From assembly GCF_949987515.2 (NCBI RefSeq), contig NC_082688.1:103953893-104017892 (forward strand): a DNA stretch of 64,000 nt. The letters are read 5' to 3'. Every line of letters begins with the position of its first letter. Position 1 is the first letter of the stretch. A program made the translations under genes and the position numbers. The DNA is from Delphinus delphis. Taxonomy: Eukaryota > Chordata > Mammalia > Artiodactyla > Delphinidae. The notes below the pieces were generated by a model that saw only the letters and a program-made list of their open reading frames with translations, ran no database searches and was not told the origin of the DNA. Shown here piece after piece: positions 1-12,107 of this stretch.

Positions 1-63
1 AGGACCTATGGCTGTTACCCGGAGATGTACTACCAGCCCACGTCCGTGGAGGAGATCAGAGAG
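1..63 (+). CDS. GULO: GULO coding exon, residues 15-35 (partial at window edge)
   Basis: The first base starts codon 15 and the exon reads [21 protein letters not shown], the start of the PCMH-type FAD-binding domain (last residue E35). It ends in frame (phase 0) at a GTGAGT donor at 64. Whether the exon extends left of base 1 cannot be seen. Rat, from memory, has Cys at position 20 where this sequence has Tyr. Confidence 0.93.
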
Positions 64-579
64 GTGAGTGTCCATCTCAGCACGGCGCACAACGGTCGAG
101 CCGCTGGACCTCCAGCTCCATCTGGGCCCTGCGGACCAGGCCAGCCCCAGAGAGGAGGTGGGCTTCCCAGCTAAGACCCTCATCCCCAGCCCAGAACTGC
201 CGGTGGGGTGACAGCTCCACGGGGTCGGCGGCAGCTGAACGCTGCTGCTGCGTGACCACTTGTGCTGTCTGCCCATGACCGCCAGATTTTTATTTCCGGC
301 TCAGGTCTCTTCTCTGAGCTTCAGATTCGTTTTGACTTCTTTCATCAAAGACATCACAAACTTACATGCCCCAAATGATGTTTTTGATGTTTGCTTTCAA
401 CCTGTCCTCGTGTAGTCTTCCCTGACTCTATACCAACCACGGGATTGCTCAGACTAGAAGCCAGGAAGTAGGTCACTGTCCCTTATCGGACCTCAGCAAG
501 TCCTGCCTCAGAAGTTTCTAGAACCCACCTCCCTCTCTCCGGCACTGTTGTCACTAAGCCCAGGCCACCACCCCTTCCT

Positions 580-1196
580 CACATGCCGTGGCCTGTGATG
601 GCCTCAACCCTGATCTCCCAGCTTCAGTTCTTACCTCCCGCAAATGCACTTTCCACAATCAGCAAAAGTAATTTTCTTAAAATCTAAGTTGAATTGGGCT
701 ACTTCCTTGCTCTTCAGAAGCTTTCATTGTTTGTGGAATAAAACCCCAACTCCTGACCCCAAGGCCATGCATCCTCTGGGCCTGTCTCTCCAGCCTCCCT
801 AAGGTCCCTCTCTCCCTGGCTCGCTACCTCCGTACCTTAGTACTTGCTGTTCCCACTGCCTGGGATGCCTGTCCCATCACTTTTAATGAGACTGACTCCT
901 TTTCATCCTTTAGGTCTCAAAGTAAATCACCTCCTCAGAGGCTTCCCAGACCATCTTATCTGAGTATTTCCCCATCTTCTGTATCTCAGCTCCTTGCTTA
1001 TTTCTTTCATTGCATGTTCAAAACCTGCGGTGATTTCATTGACATGAACATTTGCATGCTTTTGTCTCTCTCCCTCATAAGGATTTAAGACCATGCTTGT
1101 CTTCTTTTCCATTTTATCCTCAGCACCCAGCCCTGTGACCTGTACACAGGAAGCACTTACTGAATATTTGTTGAATGAGTGAATGAATGAATGAAT
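580..1196 (+). repeat. L2 LINE fragment, sense
   Basis: The text follows the L2 3' region in order: a run like TGCTGTTCCCACTGCCTGG, then the 'aggtctcaaa...cacctcctcagaggcttccc' block, the cysteine-free 3' UTR, and a tail of GAATGAAT units after 'gaatatttgttgaatgagtg'. The (GAAT)n end at about 1176-1200 is the usual L2 terminus. This is ancient, diverged sequence. Confidence 0.8.
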
Positions 1197-1394
1197 GAAT
1201 GGACATGACCCGACTTCTGCCCTTAAAAGACCTGCCCCTAAGACAGGCTGCATGTGACTAACCCCAGAGGATGCAGACGTTTCACGAGCACCAGCAGAGA
1301 ACAGAGAAGGGAGAAATTCATGCTGTGTGTGTGTGCATGGGTGTGAGTCTGTGCACAGGTGTGTGTGAGGGCACTTGGAGGAGAGTGGTGGGAA

Positions 1395-1570
1395 CGGCAC
1401 TGTCACCACTGAGTGATCAGCACCACTGCTTCATATCTGTGGTCTCATCCATCCCCACAACCCCCTGTGAGGTAGTGATTATTACCCCCATTTTCCAGAT
1501 GAGCAAACTGAGGCTCAGAGAGGCTTTGTAATTTTCCCATATTAGTAAGTGTCAGAGCCAGGATCCAAAC
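1395..1570 (+). repeat. MIR-like SINE fragment
   Basis: It contains the MIR core signature: 'ttattacccccattttccagatgagcaaactgaggctcagagagg', followed by 'gtcagagccaggatccaaacc'. It is diverged and its boundaries are approximate. Confidence 0.6.
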
Positions 1571-2717
1571 CAGGATTCAAAACCCCCAACCTCTCATGCA
1601 TGAGAATGAAGGGAGGTGGTCGCTGAGCCGGGCCCTGGAGGATGCACAGGAGCTCCACAGGGAGCTGGGCAAGGGCAGTGTGAGGTGAAGGAAGGTGAGG
1701 AGGACACCTGGAGAGTCGTCAGACATGGCTGCCGGAGGGTGCATGGGGGAAGGGGAGGGCAGAAGAGGAAGGCTGGGAGGCAAAGTGGCTTTGAACAGAT
1801 CTGAGGGCCTTGAATGCCGAGGCAATATGCTTCATTCTGAGCTGAGGGGAGAGGGTGGAGGGGTGCTGATGTCCTGCGTGTGAAGGCTGTTTCTAGCCAT
1901 GCTAGCCTGCACGACTGTGAATTACGAATAGGAGGAGGCTACTGCAGGCCTGTGTTTCCCTGGAGAGCTGTTAGGGTTGGTGGGGGGCGGGGGGGGGGAA
2001 ATAAAAATAGTTGTGTGGTCAAGGGAGTGCGAGGGAGATGGTGTTAAACAGATGTCTTCATTGTATCGACATTCAGTAGAACCTGCAGCCTTAAACGTGC
2101 TTCGCGCGTGGGGGTGGGCGTGGAAGACAAGTGCCATGGGGCATTTCCCAATCTTCCTTGACCCCGGAACCCCTCGAGGTATAAATCCTGAGACTGCTGT
2201 TCCACGCCCAGACACAAGGGTGAAAGAGTATGGATTCCTTTGAGTGACACCATGCATTCATTTCTTTATTCATTCAAGATCACTAGAGACGGCCTATTCC
2301 CGTCAGGCCCGGGGTAGACATGGGGGGCTACGGTGTCAAATTAAGCCACCGCCCCTGCCCCCGGGAGCCTTCATCCACCCTGGGAGGCAGCTGAGGCCCA
2401 TGTGGGCCAACACGAGGAGACGGGCCTTCTTCTGAAGGTGCCGGGTGCCTTTGAAAGGTTTTGGCGAGGAGAAGAATGTGATCAGGTTTGCCAGCTGCCT
2501 CGGGGAGCACACCCAGGAGCCCCACTTTGGGGTGCTTCCTTGGTTCTCCCTCCCACTCGCTCTCCGGCCCGTCTCTCTGGCTCTTTCCCGTAGTGGCCTG
2601 CACAGCGGCCTCCAGCCAGGCAGGGCCTTGGGGGGCTGGGGGCCCAGAGCCTGGGTGGCCCCACGGCCTCACAGGGAAAGGCCTGGGCCGGGGCTGACGC
2701 AGGCGTTGCCTCAGCAG

Positions 2718-2843
2718 GTGCTGGCCCTGGCCAGGCAGCAGAACAAGCGGGTGAAGGTGGTGGGCGGTGGCCACTCACCTTCAGACATCGCCTGCACCGA
2801 CGGCTTCATGATCCACATGGGCAAGATGAACCGCGTCCTCAAG
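2718..2843 (+). CDS. GULO: GULO coding exon, residues 36-77 (FAD attachment site)
   Basis: This exon has 42 codons, phase 0 at both ends, an acceptor of ...CTCAGCAG and a donor of GTACCA. It carries [17 protein letters not shown]; the His of GGGH corresponds to His54, the residue to which FAD is covalently attached in the rat enzyme. It ends in GKMNRVLK. The motif is intact, which argues that the flavin site has been kept. Confidence 0.96.
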
Positions 2844-4120
2844 GTACCAGGAGCCCTGGGCTCCCCACCGCTGCTGGGCCCCATGCCGGGCAGCCATGGT
2901 CTCCGTCTCAGAGTCCAGGCGGACACTCCTTAGCCTTTTCCCTTGGGCCTTATCCCCTCCCCACCTCTGAGTCCCAAGGTGACCCCCCAATTCCTGGTCC
3001 CCAGTGATCGCCCCTCCCCGGGGTCCTGCCTGGGCTTGCTCAGGCCTCTCGTCTGGTCTGTGCGCCCCCTTGTGGCCACGGAGAGGATGTCCTTCCTCCC
3101 CTCCGGCCAGAGCCTCCTCTCCACTTCTCTAGAACAAGAATGGCAAGTCAGGCCCCCAGAGGTGGACTCACAATGACAAATCCAGAAGCCTTTGCACTTA
3201 ACTTGTTTTACGTATGGGGAAACTGAAGATCAGAGAGGGAGAGTGATTTGCCTAAGGTCACACAGCCGATCAGCAGCTGAGCGGGCCGCAAACTCAGGGG
3301 TCTGACATCAGCCCTGTGCTGGGATACTGTCCATGCAATTCAGCCATGAATTCAGGCCCCACCACCACCACCTCAGGTGCCTGCCTGGGAGTGAGAGTAC
3401 TGGCAGGCGTGCCGCCCGTTAGGAGGGCTCCTGTTCTCACCTGACCTGACGGGGCCAGCTCCCCCGAGCTGTAATTTTTGCCAGGTACCCTCCCCTCCAG
3501 CCGTGCTAGCAGAGGTTCTGGGTTTCTCTCTACTATTTATTTCCTGATTTGCTCAGGCTGACGGTCACCACCCCGTAGAAAATGTTCCAGTCAAGACATC
3601 AGTCATGGCAGAAATTAACTCTGATCGCTAATTAGTGAGGACTGCGCTCCAGTAATTGATTTTGCCAGGCTCTGCGCCCGGGGTCAATGGAACGCGTGTT
3701 TTGGAGTCGCACAGATGGGATTCTCATCTCCGTTCCACCACCGATGTTTGTGTGACCTTGGGCAAGTGACTCCAAGTCCCTGAACTTGAGTCTCCTCGCT
3801 GTGAAATGGAGGGAGACTTCTCCTCCCCCAGCCCCCGGGGCAGCCATGGTTGGGGGCGGTGGGTCTCAGGACACAGCACGGTTCTCCCAATCCCGCAGTG
3901 ACTTGGGCAAATCCCTTCTCTTCCCTGCTTCTTATTTCTTTCCCCTGGGAAAAGAAGGGTTACGCAGAGTAGTCCCAAAGCCCCAGCACTCTAGGGCTCT
4001 GTCTGCACCCCTTTGGCTGCCTGCAGCGGGAGACACGCTTGTACTCACAGCCCTGCGGGACTGCAGGACAAGGACTGAGCGACGGCCTAGCTCATCCCAA
4101 TCTCTGCTGGTCTCTTGCAG
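2844..4120 (+). other. GULO: GULO intron
   Basis: GT-AG intron of 1.28 kb. MIR-like segments lie near 3190-3310 ('tggggaaactgaagatcagagaggg...aaggtcacacagc') and 3690-3800. Nothing else was recognised. Confidence 0.8.
3190..3310 (+). repeat. MIR-like SINE fragment
   Basis: It shows the MIR signature of 'gggaaactgaagatcagag' followed by 'cctaaggtcacacagc' and an 'aactcagg' end. Old and diverged. Confidence 0.6.
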
Positions 4121-4215
4121 GTGGACATGGAGAAGAAGCAGGTGACCGTGGAGGCCGGCATCCTCCTGGCTGACCTGCACCCACAGCTGGACAAGCACGG
4201 CCTGGCCTTGTCCAA
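4121..4215 (+). CDS. GULO: GULO coding exon, residues 78-109
   Basis: The exon is 95 nt: 31 codons plus two bases (AA) of Asn109. It reads [20 protein letters not shown] and on to HGLALS. The acceptor is CTCTTGCAG and the donor GTAAGAG. The split codon AA|C is completed by the exon at 8089. It belongs to the FAD-binding domain. Confidence 0.95.
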
Positions 4216-4904
4216 GTAAGAGCCACCTCCCTGATTCCCAGGTGGGCCAGTGATGGCCCCTGATCCCTGCCCTGGCCTTGGCTGGACACTCAAGCATCTG
4301 TCAGGAGCCAAAGAGAAGCACTTCTTAGGATGCACCTGTTTCTCTGGACCCCTGTTCCTCCCCCACAGAGTACCCATCTCCCCATCCCCTGTGTTCAGGG
4401 GCTATTGTGTGAGAGTAGAAAGAAACAGGCTAGCATTTAAAAAAGTCTAGTACAGGGATGGGAAAACCATGCATTAAGCCTTTCTTAAAACTTGGAATAA
4501 AACTATATGAACCCAAACCGAAAGATATACAAAGTAAGCACTCAGAGAAGCAGAAGAGCATATGCTGATTGAGACACAGGGCTTCCTGGTTTACCTATAT
4601 GTGGCTTCACTTGTTTTTCCTTCCAAACATGGTATCAGTGAATGCTCAAGTTTAATATCAGGAGGTTTCCACTGAAATAGGAAATGAATTTGGCTGAATG
4701 CAGCCAAAGGAGTGAATGTCTAACTGTGGGGCTTCAACCACTAGAAACAAGTGACAGAATTATTTTGGATATTGGGGTAGCAATCTCTTCACAGCTGGAA
4801 ATTGCCACCATAGAAGCCTGTGGTTGGTCTTCAAGTGTGGGTGGTCCATTCACCTAGCTTTCTCATTGCAGGCCCTGAGGCATCACTATACTTTTTCACT
4901 CTGA

Positions 4905-5320
4905 AAACCATTCTGTTTCTGCCTCTCCAAGGGTCATGGCAACTCAAACATTTATGGAGTGTCTACCAAGTGCAGGCTTTGTTCAGGCCCAGAAGAGGCC
5001 AGGATGAATAAAACCCAGACCCACTCACAAGGAGCTCCCTGCAAGGCGGGGAGACAAACCCACGAAGTGACAAGCGTGACACAAAGCAAGAGGCTCAATG
5101 CCAGAGAGGTGTTCAGGGCACCGTGGTGTTCTTGGGGGCCCGTGTTCAGCCTTGGCAGGCAGGGGAATGTGTGAATGGATGGGAATCAGGGCAGGCTTCC
5201 TGCAAGAGGGGCCTCTTGGTTGAGCCCTAAAGGATGACCTGATGTGAACCAGAAAAACGAGAGGAGAGAAGGGATTCAGGCAGAGAGAGCAGCGTGAGTG
5301 AAAGCCCAGGAGAGGGAAGG
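4905..5320 (-). repeat. L2 LINE fragment, antisense
   Basis: Read on + it begins 'aaacatttatggagtgtctaccaagtgcaggc', passes through 'ggagctccctgcaaggcggggagacaaac', then 'caggcttcctgcaagaggggc' and 'ttcaggcagagagagcagcgtg'. This is the reverse-complement order of the L2 3' end. Diverged. Confidence 0.65.
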
Positions 5321-6179
5321 TGTGGGAGTGTGCAGGGGTCTGTACGCAGCTAGCGGACACATCTCCAGGACCAGCAGGAGATACGTTCTGTTAATCACAG
5401 GCTTTAGCTTCTGGGCCCTGGAGCATCTCTGTGCCCTGTTCATGATGTATCTCTGTCCTCCCTGGGGACCCAGTCCTCCTCAAGTACCTGCCTGCACAGG
5501 GCTCATCTGCCTCTCAAAGGGAGTTTGGATGTCCTGTCCTGTGTATCCCAGGGGCCACCTAGGTCTGCAGCTCCAAGGATGCTGTGGGGACCTCGGGAGT
5601 GGCTGGGGGCTTGGGGGGAAGCACAGAGCTGTGTCAGGCCGCATGCCGGTGGCTTGATGCCCTCTCTCATCCTATCATCATCCCTGGGAGGAAGGCCCCA
5701 TTTAAGGATGCAGAAAGCAGGGTCTTGAGGCAAAGGTGCTTCTCAAAGTCACGCAGCTGGAAAGCTCTGGAGCTTCCACTGTGTGGTGAGCCAGAGGGAG
5801 CAGGACACAGGCGCTATTCCTAAGAGGGAGGACAGCAGCTTGGTGAAGACCCCAGCTCCAGAAGCAGGCCTGGGTGCAATCCTGCTTCTACCTCGTACCA
5901 GCTGTCACTCAAGTTCCTTGACCCTTCTGGGCCTCAGAGTTCTCATCTAGAAAATGGGGCTGTGAAATAGGGGCGCTCAGAGGCCTGCGTGAGTCAAAGG
6001 TGCCCCGCATAGTAATTACTAAGTAAGTGTCGGTTCCCCCTTCATTTTCCTGGCTCTGTCTCGCTCCACAGACTCTGGAAGTGACCTTTCCCCTTGTTCT
6101 CTCCACCCCTCGGGGGACTAAAGTCTAATCCTTCCTTCCTAGTTCTTCCTCCCTGAGGGCCTCACGTTTGTCCAGCTTA

Positions 6180-6715
6180 TTTCTTTTACTTATTTATTTA
6201 TTTTTATTGAAGCATAGTTGATTTACAGTGATGTGTTTGTTTCAGGTATACAGGAAAGTGATTCAGTTTCATATATGTGTGTGCGTGTATTCTTTTTCAG
6301 ATTCTTTTCCATTATAGGTTATTCCACGATATTGAATATAGTTCCCTGTGCTATACAGTAGGTCCTTGTTGGTTATCTATATTATATATAGTAGTGTGTA
6401 TGTGTTAATCCCAAACTCCTAATTTATCCCTCTCTTTCCCCTTTGGTAACCGTAAGTTTGTTTTCTATGTCTGTGAGGCCACTTGTGGTCTGTAAATAAG
6501 TTCATTTGTGTTGTATTTTAGATTCCACATATAAGTGATAGCATATGGTATTAGTCTTTCTCTGTCTGACTTACTTCACTTAGTATGATAATCTCTCGGT
6601 CCATCCATGTTGCTGCAAATGGCATTATTTCATTCTTTTTTATGGCTGAGTAATATTCCATTGTATATACGTACCACATCCTTATCCATTTATCTGTCAA
6701 TGGACACTTAGATCA
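6180..6715 (-). repeat. L1 LINE 3' fragment, antisense
   Basis: It starts with 'tatttttattgaagcatagttgatttacagtg' and continues with 'ccctgtgctatacagtaggtccttgttgg', 'gattccacatataagtgatagcatatgg' and 'gctgagtaatattccattgtatatacgtaccac'. This is the reverse complement of a ruminant/whale L1 ORF2 end and 3' UTR. About 6720-6960 may be an older, more diverged continuation. Confidence 0.85.
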
Positions 6716-8088
6716 GCTCTTTCTTTTAACGTGGTCCCAAGCCCATTTCCGTGTTGCTCGTTAATCTCTGTGAGCTTCATGGACAAGGGTAGACTTACTG
6801 CAGGTTGGTGAACCATCCCCTCCCCTGTCATGGGCACGTGGTCGTCCTCAGTTCTTCACTATCGTTCATGACGCTGTGATGAACGTCTTCGCGCATCTGC
6901 CTGTCCACACGCTGGGGCATTCCCTGCGACAGGATTTCTGTGGTCTTCTTTTAACATTCTGGTATTTTCACAAGGGGTGATATCACCAAGTCACCCAACT
7001 AATGTGGACAAAAAGGTAAGAGTGACGCAAGGGTGAGGGCAGAGGAAGGAAGAGGCTTCGGTTCCTTTCCTCCTCTTCCTGTTTCACCAGGGCCGCCCCA
7101 GGTCCCATTGCAGGAGGGTACGAGGCTAGATTTTCTCATCCTTGTCAATCTGCCTCTTTGGAAGCCAGGGCCCTCCTGCCTCTGGGGCCCTGGGTCTGTG
7201 CTGAGGGCCAGGTTGGGTCCGATCCCTGCCCTGCCGGCCGGGCCCATTTCTCAAGTGTGAACCAAGGCAACTGGGCTATCGTGAAGCTGTCGTGTAGCGT
7301 GCAAGGCTCCAATCTCCTTGGCTCCCAGTGGGCCTTCTGTAAACACTGGTTCCTTTCTCCTTTCAGACGGGGCTGGGATGTCTCAGAGAAAGCTCCTGAG
7401 AAGTAAGATTTCTGAAAAACTCCTGACCCACCGTCTTTCCTGGACCCTGAGACCTGAGCACATCTTGCTAATTCCTGTCCTCAGAGCCCACGCCGGTGGA
7501 GGCGTCTTATTCCCCTTTGGGAATCTGGTCCTCGTGCACACAGCACCCTCTTATTATTTGTTCCAGGGCCTGGAACACCAGGCTGAGGGGTGCGGGCTTG
7601 ATCCTGGAGGCCCCGGGGGACCCTGGAGGTTTCTGAGCAGGGGGTGACGTGGTCTCCTTCTCCTGCGTCCTCCTACCATCCTGGGATGGCTGTGTGTGCA
7701 GTTCTGGCATGGGGACTCTACAGGCCTCAACAGGCTGGGGCTGGAGAAGTCTTAGTAGGAGCGTTTGGCCTGTGGTTGGTGGAGAAGATATTGCTGGCAG
7801 GTGGAGGTCGGAGGAAAGGGATGTTCTAGGCCGCAGAAAGCCCGAGGCAGGCAGGCAGGCCTCCCCTCGGAGCTGAGCCGTATCCCCACTAGCTCATCTG
7901 ACGGGCCACGCGGCCCACAGACAAGGGCTGGCTTGAGTCAGACGATCTAAGATGTGGTAAGTTGGGGATGAGATTACCAGGCAGGAGATGGGTCAACTAT
8001 TCTGCTCTGAGGGGCCTCCCACCGAAACCCTAGGGGGCATTGTCACAGGAAGCCTAACTGGTCCCTTCGTCCCTCCCCCTCCCTGCAG

Positions 8089-8179
8089 CCTGGGAGCCGT
8101 GTCAGACGTGACTGCAGCTGGCGTCATCGGGTCCGGAACACACAACACGGGGATCAAGCACGGCATCCTAGCCACCCAG
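8089..8179 (+). CDS. GULO: GULO coding exon, residues 109-139
   Basis: The exon is 91 nt. One base completes Asn109, followed by 30 codons: [20 protein letters not shown] and on to ILATQ. The [17 protein letters not shown] stretch is a hallmark of aldonolactone oxidases and lies at the flavin. The acceptor is CCCTGCAG and the donor GTGAGTC. Confidence 0.96.
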
Positions 8180-10134
8180 GTGAGTCTATCTGCTTCGCCG
8201 CTGACTGCCAGGGAGAGGGGAGGTTGGGACGGAGCCCCTTTCACCCCTTTGCACCGTGGCTGCTGGACAAGCAGGTACTCCGGGGCAGTGTCGGCACAGC
8301 TCCACGAGGGCCTCAAACCCACCCGGTCTCGCCTCTGACGGAGACTCGGCAGGGCTCCTTCAGAAACATCGTCTCCCCTAACCCTCATCCGTTTCCAGCA
8401 GACATAAGTGACGAAGGCGCCCTCGTGCATGTTGACGCAGCCCTGCCTCTCAGGAGCCTCCTGGCCACCCTGGGGAAAAGGGCAAGCAGAGCAAAGTGGT
8501 CCATCCCCATTGAAAGGTCTTAGGCAGGAGCCAGGCAAAGCGAGGGGACTTTCCAGATTAGCAAGTCGGGGAGGAGCCAGGAAGGAGCCCAGCACAGGCG
8601 GGCCTGGGATCCGCACCTGACCTTCACCAAAAAGCATTTCTTAAACTTCACGAGAGCCCAGTTTGGGGCACAAGTTTGGGGCTCAGACCTGCGCCCCAGA
8701 CCTAAGCCTGATGTGTGCTGTGTGCAGCACGTAGGCAGATTTTTAACTCCTCTGGACATCCCTGTTTTCAGCTGTCACCTGGGGAGAATACTCCTCAACC
8801 CAGGGAGAGTGTTCAATGAGACAGCATGTGTCAATGCCAGGGGGCTGGATGACAGTTCACGACGCCTGCGTCAGGAGCCACCCCTTTGGGGGGCAAACTC
8901 CTTTAACTTTCAGTTTTAGGAGGAGCTTCTAACAGGCCAGGCTATGGCTCCGTGAAGCAGGCTGCTGGGGGGTACCCGTGGAGGCTGGCCGCTCACCCTC
9001 GGGGGAGAGAGAGAGACCCTCATGCTGGCCATAACTCACCGCGTGCCTCCCTGCCAAAGTCCACCTACACTCTGGGCCATGTGGCCTCTGGCCATCGGAA
9101 CATCACTGCTAAGTGCTGGGGTTTGGCTTTTGCCTCTCAGCTCTTTGACTACTGTCTGTGTGACCAGGGAGGGGACAGGTCTCTTCCCTCTGGCTGCCTC
9201 AGTTTGCTCCCCTGGAGAATGGGGATGATCGCAACAGCAGTGCATGCAGGTGCTTAGCTGAGTGTACACAGTTAGTGCTCAGTACATGTTTGTGATGGGT
9301 TTGTATGTAGGACAAGGCCCTTTCCAGAGCCCACACTACACTGTCAAAGAAATTTCAGCATCGTGGCAGCACTGACCGCACTGATGGCTCACGTGTTCCC
9401 CAGTCAGCCAGCCAGGAGCACGGCTCCTCTGTTCTAAGGAAGACGGACACCCCGGCAGGTGCTGTCCGACTGTGGCTTCTGGGAGCTGGTCCCACGTGCT
9501 CCAGTCCAGAGCTGCATGGGGTGGAAAGGAAATGACCAACAGCACTTTCCAAGGATTCACTTTGTTTTCTCACACACCACGAGGGGGAGCCACTTCAGAG
9601 TTACTGTCCCTTAAATCCGCACTTTGCTTTCTCATCAACCTTATGCACTCACACTGGTGGCCCTTGTCCTTTTCCTCCCCCCTCTTTCAAGCACAAAAGC
9701 CTCAGAGAATCACCAGGCAAGGGAGAGGCATCCTGAGGGGATGCCGTGAGCCAGGGAAGGGGAAAGGCCCAGGGCATTCGACCACGAAGCAAAGCAAGGT
9801 AGGTTTTGTGGCACCTGATTCCCAGGCACTCAGAGCCCTGCGTAGACTTGTCGTTACCCTCTCAGAGCGGGGTTCACCGTCCAGGAGAGCCCAGTGGTAA
9901 CTGGGGCTGAAGGATAATAAACCACCCCTCCCAAGATTTGGCCACAGTCCTAGTCTGCTCTCCAGGGCTGAGGTCAAGCTGGTTGCCTCAGTTTCTACAA
10001 AATGATCAGCAGAGTATGGAAAAGAATTCTGAGTGGCCAGAAATCAAAATGCACATGAGATTTACTGGCCACTTCCCTGAGGAGGCTCAGCTGAGCAGCA
10101 TGGGCCCCTGCACGCAGGAGACGGGAGGGGACTG

Positions 10135-10275
10135 GCATATTTAATATCCACTGTATCCCAGGCAGTTAGCTGGGTGCGTCACATACTCTCTCTGAGTTGG
10201 TTATTCTCCTCATTTCACAGATGAGGGAACAGAGAGGTTAAGTCACATGCCCAAGGTCACACAGCTGGTGAACCA
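10135..10275 (+). repeat. MIR SINE fragment
   Basis: It contains 'ggttattctcctcatttcacagatgagg', then 'agagaggttaagtcacatgcccaaggtcacacagctgg', the classic MIR 3' core. Confidence 0.7.
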
Positions 10276-10352
10276 CTGTCCACCTTTATTGTCACTGGAC
10301 CCAGCTGCAGTGTTTCACTGGCAGCTCTCATGCTTTGCCCTGGATCTCAGAC

Positions 10353-10590
10353 AAAGTCTGATTTTTTTTTTTTTTTTTTTGGGGGGGTACGCGGGCCTCT
10401 CACTGCTGTGGCCTCTCCCGTTGCGGAGCACAGGCTCCAGACGCGCAGGCTCAGTGGCCATGGCTCACGGGCCCAGCCGCTCCGCAGCATGTGGGATCTT
10501 CCCAGACCGGGGCACGAACCCGTGTCCCCTGCATCGGCAGGCGGACTCTCAACCACTGCGCCACCAGGGAAGCCCCAAAGTCTGATTTTT
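10353..10590 (-). repeat. CHR-type tRNA-derived SINE, antisense, with TSD
   Basis: It runs from a poly-T (10367) and 'acgcgggcctctcactgctgtggcc' to 'caccagggaagcccc' (10576), the reverse complement of the cetacean CHR SINE. The flanking direct repeat AAAGTCTGATTTTT is found at 10353-10366 and 10577-10590, so this is a clean retrotransposition product. The spurious open frames in this element are all SINE read-through. Confidence 0.93.
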
Positions 10591-11498
10591 ATAAAAATCA
10601 TTCTGACGCCCTCACTCCCACAGAGGGCCACCGTGCCCCATTTCTGCCAATGTCTCCTCTTTCGTTAATTAGAATTAGTTCAGCTGTATCTGTTCTCTCA
10701 CCCTGAGCACCCAGCCGCCAACTGCACATGTCGAAAGCAATTTGCATCCAAACGAGCAGGTAGCAGAGTGTGGAAAAGTACTTCCACAGGCAATGCAAGA
10801 GGATTCCTCTGGAAATGGGGGCCAAGGGCAGGGATACTGATGATAACCGCCTGTCTTCAACTGCGCAGCCCACTCTTTGCAGAGACCAGAGGTTTCCAGT
10901 TGTGTGTGGCCAAGTAGGGGAATCTAGTTCCTGAGGCAAGTGAGAGGTCCCCAAATGAGAAGCTGGACTCGAGTCGGTGCCCAGGGGGGCAACAGGCAGA
11001 GAGTGCCTGCAGGGGACCCTGGTCCCCGGGCTGCGTGTTGGGACAGCAGGGCCGGCTCTCCCCCGGATGCACACACACCCTCCCTTTGCCTTCACAAGCC
11101 CCCTGTACCCAGGGCCTCAGGGCTCTTTGGAGCCTATGTCATCTTAGACTTCTTCCGGCAGAGGACAAGCTCGCTGCGTCCCGAGTGTGAAGTCCACAGA
11201 ATGACCAAGGCAGTGGTGGGAGGACAAGCCACTGGGGTCCCACGGAACCACATCGGCTGAGGGCCAATGCCACCCAGACACAGCCTCCTTCTCCCCATTT
11301 CCCCTTCCTCCCTCCCCCAAGACTGAGGCTCCCTCAGGCTGTGACTGGAGACCCAGCTGGGAAAGTTCCCTGTGACCAGATGACGGTGGGCTTCTGGGAC
11401 TAGGAGACACCTGGCCTCACTTCCAAGGACAAACGGGGAAGTGAGGGCATCACGCAAAGTCTAGGGGTTCTGAAATGTGGCTCTTCTCCCACTGCCAG

Positions 11499-11684
11499 GT
11501 GGTGGCGCTGACCCTCCTGACGGCCGACGGGACCATTCTCTTGTGCTCGGAGTCCAGCAACGCAGAGGTGTTCCAGGCGGCACGGGTGCACCTGGGCAGC
11601 CTTGGAGTCGTCCTCACCATCACCCTGCAGTGCGTGCCTCAGTTCTACTTGCAGGAGACTTCCTTTCCCTCAACCTTGACAGAG
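11499..11684 (+). CDS. GULO: GULO coding exon, residues 140-201
   Basis: The exon has 62 codons in phase 0. It reads [20 protein letters not shown], then [20 protein letters not shown], then [20 protein letters not shown] and TE. It covers the end of the FAD-binding domain and the hinge into the substrate domain. The acceptor is ACTGCCAG and the donor GTACTG. Relative to rat (from memory) the Cys in HLGCLG is Ser here. Confidence 0.96.
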
Positions 11685-11956
11685 GTACTGTCTCTCCTTC
11701 ATCACCGCTCAGCCTCAGAAAATAAATGGAGGGTATTAGTAAGTCATGCACCACTGAGAGCCCCCGCGGCTCTGTAGGCCCCCTGCATGGGGCAGTGGGC
11801 TGACCTCACCAGACCTTCGTTGGCCCTAGGTTACTGTAGCAGTATCCCTTTGTGAGCAGGTCAGGGGAGCTCAGAGGAACTGGATGATGGGGGGCAGAAA
11901 GGATAGCTTCTGATAGCAGTGTTTTTCTGAATGAATGAAAACCCATGTTGGTTAGC

Positions 11957-12107
11957 TGGATGGATGGATGGATGAATGAATGGATACATGGATGGATGAT
12001 GGATGGATGCATGCATGAATGAATGGATGGATGAATGGATTATGGATGGATGGATGGATGACGGATGGATGGATGAATGAGATGAATGACTGGATGGATG
12101 GATGGGT
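11957..12107 (+). repeat. (ATGG)n/(ATGA)n tetranucleotide array
   Basis: About 150 bp of imperfect TGGA units with interspersed TGAA units. The antisense Ile/His/Pro/Ser-rich open frames here are microsatellite translations, not genes. Confidence 0.95.

Larger units (their letters stand above)
64..2717 (+). other. GULO: GULO intron with L2, MIR-like sequence and G-rich tract
   Basis: This 2.65-kb intron has GT-AG ends. It holds a long L2 element (about 580-1196), a MIR-like stretch near 1395-1570, and a G-rich run near 1979-1998. No other exon-like segment was recognised. Confidence 0.85.
4216..8088 (+). other. GULO: GULO intron with L2 and antisense L1
   Basis: This 3.87-kb intron contains an antisense L2 (about 4905-5320), MIR-like traces (about 5660-5800 and 5860-6040) and an antisense L1 3' end (about 6180-6715). 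The rest is unassigned; no additional exon was recognised. Confidence 0.8.
8180..11498 (+). other. GULO: GULO intron with CHR-type SINE
   Basis: A 3.3-kb GT-AG intron. It contains a MIR-like piece (10135-10275) and a young antisense tRNA-type SINE (10367-10576). A long minus-strand open frame over 7993-8637 is a GC-rich chance frame opposite the neighbouring exon. Confidence 0.8.

Noticed and set aside
7993..8637. 214-codon - open frame opposite a GULO exon
   Set aside because: It is antisense to a conserved exon in GC-rich DNA, with no domain, low-complexity composition and no splice or promoter support.
9576..9591. CTCF-like site CCACGAGGGGGAGC in a GULO intron
   Set aside because: 12 of 14, with the conserved GGC replaced by GGA; kept out for lack of support.
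10392..10576. tRNA gene suggested by A/B box-like sequence (also in the other SINE copies)
   Set aside because: The tRNA-like heads belong to SINEs with A-tails and target repeats; no complete cloverleaf of a functional tRNA was recognised.
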